A DNA stretch of 64,000 nt, from contig JANQEJ010000348.1 in the NCBI GenBank assembly GCA_028278425.1, positions 22,585-86,584 of the forward strand, written 5' to 3'. This document shows positions 60,902-64,000 of this stretch, one piece after another. The first letter of the stretch is position 1; every line of letters starts with the position of its first letter. A model generated the notes under the pieces. It saw nothing but the letters and a program-made list of their open reading frames with translations. It was not told where the DNA came from and made no database searches. The DNA comes from Planctomycetota bacterium (GTDB lineage Bacteria > Planctomycetota > UBA1135 > GCA-002686595). Both the position numbers and the translations under genes were made by a program.

Positions 60902-61462
60902 CTCCTCGAGCGCGCCGGCCAGGCTCTTCGCCCGCCGCGTGAGCCGGTACAGCACGCGCGGCGGGTAGTCGTCGTAGACGATGCGCTCGACGAGCCCCGC
61001 CTCGGTCAGGTCCTTCAACGCGAGCGTGAGAGCGCGTGCGGTCACGCCGGGCAGCGCTCCCTGGATCTCGGAAAACCGCTCGCAGCCGAGGTGGACCGCG
61101 AGCAGAGCGGAGGTCGACCACTTGCGGAGCATCGTGCCGAGGACCCCGGAGCGATCCGCCTGAGCCACGAACGTCTCGCACCACGTGCCCAGCGCGCGCC
61201 CGCGGTCCGTCAACAGGTACTCGGGACGCAGCGGGTGCCCGTAGCCCGGGTTCCGGCGGGCGAGGCCGCGCTCGTCCAATGCGTCGAGCGTACGCCGCAG
61301 CGACGCCCGCCCCACGCCGAGCTGCCGCGCGAGCGCGGCGAAACGTCCCGCGGCCGCACCGGACGACAGCCTAGCCATGGCCGGGACCGCCCAGCGGTGG
61401 TGGAAGAGCGCGGGGAGCAGCCGGGCTTGTGGAATCGCTTCCGGCGGAGAGAGGGTTGACAT
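60881..61462 (-). CDS. HxlR/MarR-like regulator with two winged-helix domains
   Basis: 193 residues from ATG 61462. Two helix-turn-helix units occur in tandem, residues about 18-95 (F-A-A-L-A-R-Q-L-G-V-G-R-A-S-L-R-R-T-L-D-A-L) and 105-190 (F-S-E-I-Q-G-A-L-P-G-V-T-A-R-A-L-T-L-A-L-K-D-L). The second fits the HxlR pattern, including D-Y-P-P-R-V-L-Y-R-L-T. Single-domain HxlR proteins bind DNA as dimers; this one may act as a built-in dimer. It starts next to a palindrome and probably represses itself and the divergent VOC gene. The 3' end overlaps the sigma fusion gene. Confidence 0.8.
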   Translation of the reverse strand: MSTLSPPEAIPQARLLPALFHHRWAVPAMARLSSGAAAGRFAALARQLGVGRASLRRTLDALDERGLARRNPGYGHPLRPEYLLTDRGRALGTWCETFVAQADRSGVLGTMLRKWSTSALLAVHLGCERFSEIQGALPGVTARALTLALKDLTEAGLVERIVYDDYPPRVLYRLTRRAKSLAGALEELPLKEL

Positions 61463-61466
61463 AGAA

Positions 61467-61481
61467 GTATAGTCACTATAC
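61467..61481. promoter_or_regulatory. Palindromic operator of the HxlR-like regulator
   Basis: GTATAGTCACTATAC is a perfect 7-1-7 palindrome in the A/T-rich gap between the divergent regulator and VOC genes, five bases upstream of the regulator's start codon. It is the natural binding site for the regulator. Confidence 0.7.
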
Positions 61482-61532
61482 AAACGATCCCATCGAAGGC
61501 AAACCCCTTTCCCAAACATGGAGGAATCGACG

Positions 61533-61913
61533 ATGGCACCCGACCTCGGCTTCGACGGCGGTCTGACCGCCTCTCTCGGCGTCAGCGAGCTGGACCGTTC
61601 GGTCGCCTGGTATCAGGAGAACCTCGGCTTCGAGATGATCTACAAGGTCGACGAGATGGCCTGGTGCGAGCTCAAGTCACCCGTGGACCGCGTGAACATC
61701 GGGCTCTCGCAGGTGGAAGACCTGGAGGTCAAGGGCGGCGCGACGCTCACCTTCGGCGTCACCGACGTCGACACGGCCCGCTCCTCGCTGGAGGACCGCG
61801 GCGTCAAGTTCGACGGGGAGACGGTGACGATCCCCGACATGGTGAAGCTCGCGACCTTCTACGATCCCGACGGCAACAAGCTGATGTTCTATCAGAACCT
61901 GCAGACGCACTGA
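61533..61913 (+). CDS. VOC-family (glyoxalase/bleomycin resistance-like) protein
   Basis: 126 residues. VOC fold with L-D-R-S-V-A-W-Y-Q-E-N-L-G-F-E and D-P-D-G-N-K-L-M-F-Y; the final Glu-type metal ligand position reads Met/Phe, so the metal site is unclear. I start at the ATG at 61533 because GGAGGAA lies just before it; the ATG at 61518 would overlap that ribosome binding site. Probably a dioxygenase or thiol-conjugate/antibiotic-binding protein induced through the palindrome upstream. Confidence 0.83.
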   Translation: MAPDLGFDGGLTASLGVSELDRSVAWYQENLGFEMIYKVDEMAWCELKSPVDRVNIGLSQVEDLEVKGGATLTFGVTDVDTARSSLEDRGVKFDGETVTIPDMVKLATFYDPDGNKLMFYQNLQTH

Positions 61914-61929
61914 GCGTGCGTGCGCGGGG

Positions 61930-63684
61930 CTAAACGTCGATCCGCAGCTCGAGCGCGTCGGTCAACCCGATCGGTACCGACGCCCCGGGCGACGGGTCCA
62001 CCAGCACGGCCTGGCTGAAGACGGAAAGCCCGATGAGCAAGGGGTCGTTCGGTACCGGCACCACGACCGGAGCCGGCGATCCGGGCCCGGTCCAGGGCGT
62101 CCCGCCGATCGGGTCGAGGGGATCCGGCGGAAGCACGTTGATCAGGAGCTCGGCGGTTCCACCCATCCCGAGCCCCGGCACGAGGGTGCCGCAGGGAAAG
62201 GCCGGGTCCGGCGCGAGCGCGAGGGCGACGAACGGCAGCGACCCGGCCGCCTGCGTGCCGAGCGGGTTGTCGACGCCGAGCGTCAGGACCGTGCCGATCG
62301 CCGGCTCTCCCGAGACGACGGTCAGGCTGTCCGCGGGATTGACGCCGCATCCGTAGGGGACGACGTCGGGCCCCGCACCGGCGAGAAACAGCACGTACAC
62401 CGCGCCGTGATCGGTCGGGAACACGCCGTCGTGGAAGGCGGCGCCGACGGCCAGGTCGACCGCACCGTCGCCGTCGACGTCTCCCAGGCTGCACCCGGCG
62501 CTGCCGAAGAAGCCGCCGGTCGGGAGCGAGGCGGTGAGACCGCCCTCGCCGTCGCCGATCTTGCGATGGCCCTTCACCGTCCCGTCGGTGTTGAGGAAGA
62601 GGATCCAGAGCGAGCCAACCAGGTTCGCGCCGCTCGCGTCCTGGTCGAACGGCGCGCCGACGGCCAGGTCGACGACGCCGTCGCCGTCGACGTCGCCCGC
62701 CGCGCAGACGGACTCGCCGAACTGATCGATTCCGTCGAGGGTCCCGGTGAAGCCGCCGTTCTGGTCGTCGATCTTCTGGTGCGCCTTGACCGTGCCGTCG
62801 GGGTTCAGGAACAGGATCCAAACCGCTCCGAAGTTATCCCCGGGCGCACCCACTGCGACGTCTTCCGTCCCGTCGCCGTCGAGATCTCCCAGCGCATCGA
62901 TCGCCGTCCCGAAATAGTCGCCGAAGTCGAGCCCGCCCGTGAAGCCGCCCGCGGTGTCGCTGATCTTCTGGTGGCTTTTCACGGACCCGTCGGGGTTCAG
63001 GAAGAGGATCCAGACCGCGCCTCCCGCCAGGAAGCCGTCGTCGTCGCGCGAAGCTCCGACCGCGACGTCGCCGGTGCCGTCGCCGTCCAGGTCGCCCAGC
63101 GAGGCCACCGCGGTCCCGAACAGGTCGCCCACCTCGAGCGTTCCGGTGAAACCGCCCTCGCCCTCGCCGATCTTGCGCTGGAACTTCACCGTTCCGTTCG
63201 CCTTGAGCAGGACGATCCAGAGCTCGCCGCGCTTGCTCGGCGTCGGGAACTCCTCCCCGCGCCGCGTTCCGACGACGAGGTCGTGGCTCCCGTCGCCGTC
63301 GAAGTCGCCCAGGGAGTCGACGTCGAAGCCGAACTCGTCCGCGTCTTCGAGCCCGCCGGTGAACCCGCCCTCCGCGTCGCTGACCTTTTGGTGCGCCTTG
63401 ACCGTCCCGTCGGCGTTCAGGAGCAGGAGCCACACGGCGCCGCGGTCGAAGTTCCCGTCGTCGTCGCCGGGCGCGCCGACGGCGAGGTCGAGGACGCCGT
63501 TTCCGTCCAGGTCGTTGAGCGCCGCGACGCCGTAGCCGAAGGCGTCGAGGTGCTCGAGGTCGCCGCCGAAGTTCCCCTCGCCCTCGGTGATGCGCTGCTC
63601 TCCGAGGACCGACCCCGGCCCCTGAGCACGGGCCGCGGCCAGCGGCAGAACCGCTATGGCGAGGGATGAAAGGGCTAACTTCAT
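61930..63684 (-). CDS. Secreted FG-GAP/integrin-alpha-like repeat protein
   Basis: 584 residues. The signal peptide ends L-A-A-A-R-A-Q. About seven FG-GAP repeats of about 60 residues follow, each with F-G-x-x-V-x-x-L-G-D-L-D-G-D-G-x-x-D-L-x-V-G-A, whose D-x-D-G-D-G-x-x-D loop binds calcium. The last 130 residues form the shared C-terminal module of this window. Such proteins are abundant in Planctomycetota; role in adhesion or surface display is a guess. Confidence 0.88.
   Translation of the reverse strand: MKLALSSLAIAVLPLAAARAQGPGSVLGEQRITEGEGNFGGDLEHLDAFGYGVAALNDLDGNGVLDLAVGAPGDDDGNFDRGAVWLLLLNADGTVKAHQKVSDAEGGFTGGLEDADEFGFDVDSLGDFDGDGSHDLVVGTRRGEEFPTPSKRGELWIVLLKANGTVKFQRKIGEGEGGFTGTLEVGDLFGTAVASLGDLDGDGTGDVAVGASRDDDGFLAGGAVWILFLNPDGSVKSHQKISDTAGGFTGGLDFGDYFGTAIDALGDLDGDGTEDVAVGAPGDNFGAVWILFLNPDGTVKAHQKIDDQNGGFTGTLDGIDQFGESVCAAGDVDGDGVVDLAVGAPFDQDASGANLVGSLWILFLNTDGTVKGHRKIGDGEGGLTASLPTGGFFGSAGCSLGDVDGDGAVDLAVGAAFHDGVFPTDHGAVYVLFLAGAGPDVVPYGCGVNPADSLTVVSGEPAIGTVLTLGVDNPLGTQAAGSLPFVALALAPDPAFPCGTLVPGLGMGGTAELLINVLPPDPLDPIGGTPWTGPGSPAPVVVPVPNDPLLIGLSVFSQAVLVDPSPGASVPIGLTDALELRIDV
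62400..63610. repeat. Tandem DNA repeats encoding FG-GAP units
   Basis: About seven imperfect repeats of 170-190 bp with segments such as GGTGAAGCCGCC and CAGGAACAGGATCC or GAAGAGGATCCA recurring. They are coding, not CRISPR; the similarity between copies could promote recombination that changes repeat number. Confidence 0.7.
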
Positions 63685-63702
63685 CCCAAAAGGGTACCAG
63701 AC

Positions 63703-64000
63703 CTACAAACGCGCGAGCCCGGGATGGTCCGCCGGCAGGCGCGTGGCGCGGAAGAGGCCCTTGGGGATCTTCGGGCCGCCCTCGCCGGGCTTCTCCTCGC
63801 CGAAGGGGTTCAGGTACTCCCAGACGATCTCGCCCGCGCGCGTCACCTCGAAGAGCCGGCCCTGCGCGCCGGAGCAAATCAGCGTGTTGCCGTTCGGGAG
63901 GCGTTGCGCGCCGGAGATGAACGACGAGTAGAAGCTCGTTCGGTCCGGGGCGGTGTAGGTCCAGGCCGGCTTCGCAGGAGCGAAGGCGCCAGCTCCCGAC
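63703..64000 (-). CDS. Arylsulfotransferase-like protein (5' end beyond window)
   Basis: The C-terminal 99 residues are visible. S-G-A-Q-R-L-P-N-G-N-T-L-I-C-S-G-A and G-R-L-F-E-V-T-R-A-G-E-I-V-W-E-Y match propeller blades of the arylsulfate sulfotransferase/PQQ-like family. The stop TAG is 18 bp before the FG-GAP gene's start, so the two may form an operon. Activity cannot be judged from this part. Confidence 0.7.
   Translation of the reverse strand, partial: SGAGAFAPAKPAWTYTAPDRTSFYSSFISGAQRLPNGNTLICSGAQGRLFEVTRAGEIVWEYLNPFGEEKPGEGGPKIPKGLFRATRLPADHPGLARL

Noticed and set aside
62400..63610. CRISPR-like or satellite repeat
   Set aside because: The repeats are in frame within an FG-GAP protein and vary at third codon positions; there are no uniform repeats with unique spacers.

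Overview
The window is about 70% G+C and packed with genes. It most likely comes from a flagellated member of the phylum Planctomycetota. The reasons are the many secreted proteins with beta-helix, FG-GAP, BNR or carboxypeptidase-regulatory-like modules, an ECF sigma factor fused to a membrane segment and a giant extracytoplasmic part, c-type cytochromes fused to beta-propellers, an archaeal-type ATP-dependent DNA ligase, and a sigma-54-driven flagellar operon. Taxonomy is inferred from gene content only. I saw no rRNA, tRNA, CRISPR array or insertion sequence.

Layout. 1-5.8 kb: a partial radical SAM/SPASM gene, murJ, and the B12-dependent ribonucleotide reductase nrdJ with a NrdR-box-like palindrome upstream. 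5.8-11.9 kb: a secreted protein, an ATP-dependent DNA ligase coupled to a CPBP-family membrane protein, a DUF4388-like protein, a small secreted protein and a cation diffusion facilitator. 11.87-14.19 kb: a DsbD-like thiol:disulfide interchange protein whose thioredoxin CxxC is written UGA-x-x-Cys, followed at once by a SECIS-like hairpin; I read it as a selenoprotein. 14.2-25 kb: a large anchored protein, an alkaline-phosphatase-superfamily lipoprotein with a Thr nucleophile, a gene fragment, feoAB with a Fur-like palindrome, rpiA, and a beta-propeller di-heme cytochrome.

25.3-39.4 kb: flagellar rod, hook and ring genes in two units, fliK-flgD-flgE and flgF-flgG-flgA-flgH-flgI-flgJ-flgN-flgK-flgL-unknown-GNAT. 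Each unit begins with an almost identical sigma-54 promoter placed so close to the start codon that the mRNA should be leaderless. A strong intrinsic terminator lies between the units.

39.4-47.4 kb: gmhA, a small metal-binding protein, a secreted beta-helix protein, a lower-G+C gene bracketed by a 33-bp direct repeat, a GGDEF/EAL protein with a degenerate cyclase half, a small toxin-antitoxin-like nucleotidyltransferase pair and a di-heme secreted protein. 47.6-49.6 kb: a radical SAM/SPASM maturase with an N-terminal PqqD/RRE-like region, translationally coupled to a 172-residue Tat-type precursor in which eight of nine cysteines sit in D-x-x-C motifs. I read this as a candidate new RiPP-like modified-protein system. 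49.6-64 kb: secreted and anchored proteins, rmuC, the sigma/extracytoplasmic fusion with an internal Shine-Dalgarno, a double winged-helix HxlR-like regulator divergent from a VOC protein across a perfect palindrome, an FG-GAP protein, and a partial arylsulfotransferase-like gene.

The strongest leads are the Sec-containing DsbD, the radical SAM/D-x-x-C repeat pair, the twin leaderless sigma-54 flagellar promoters and the sigma/extracytoplasmic fusion.
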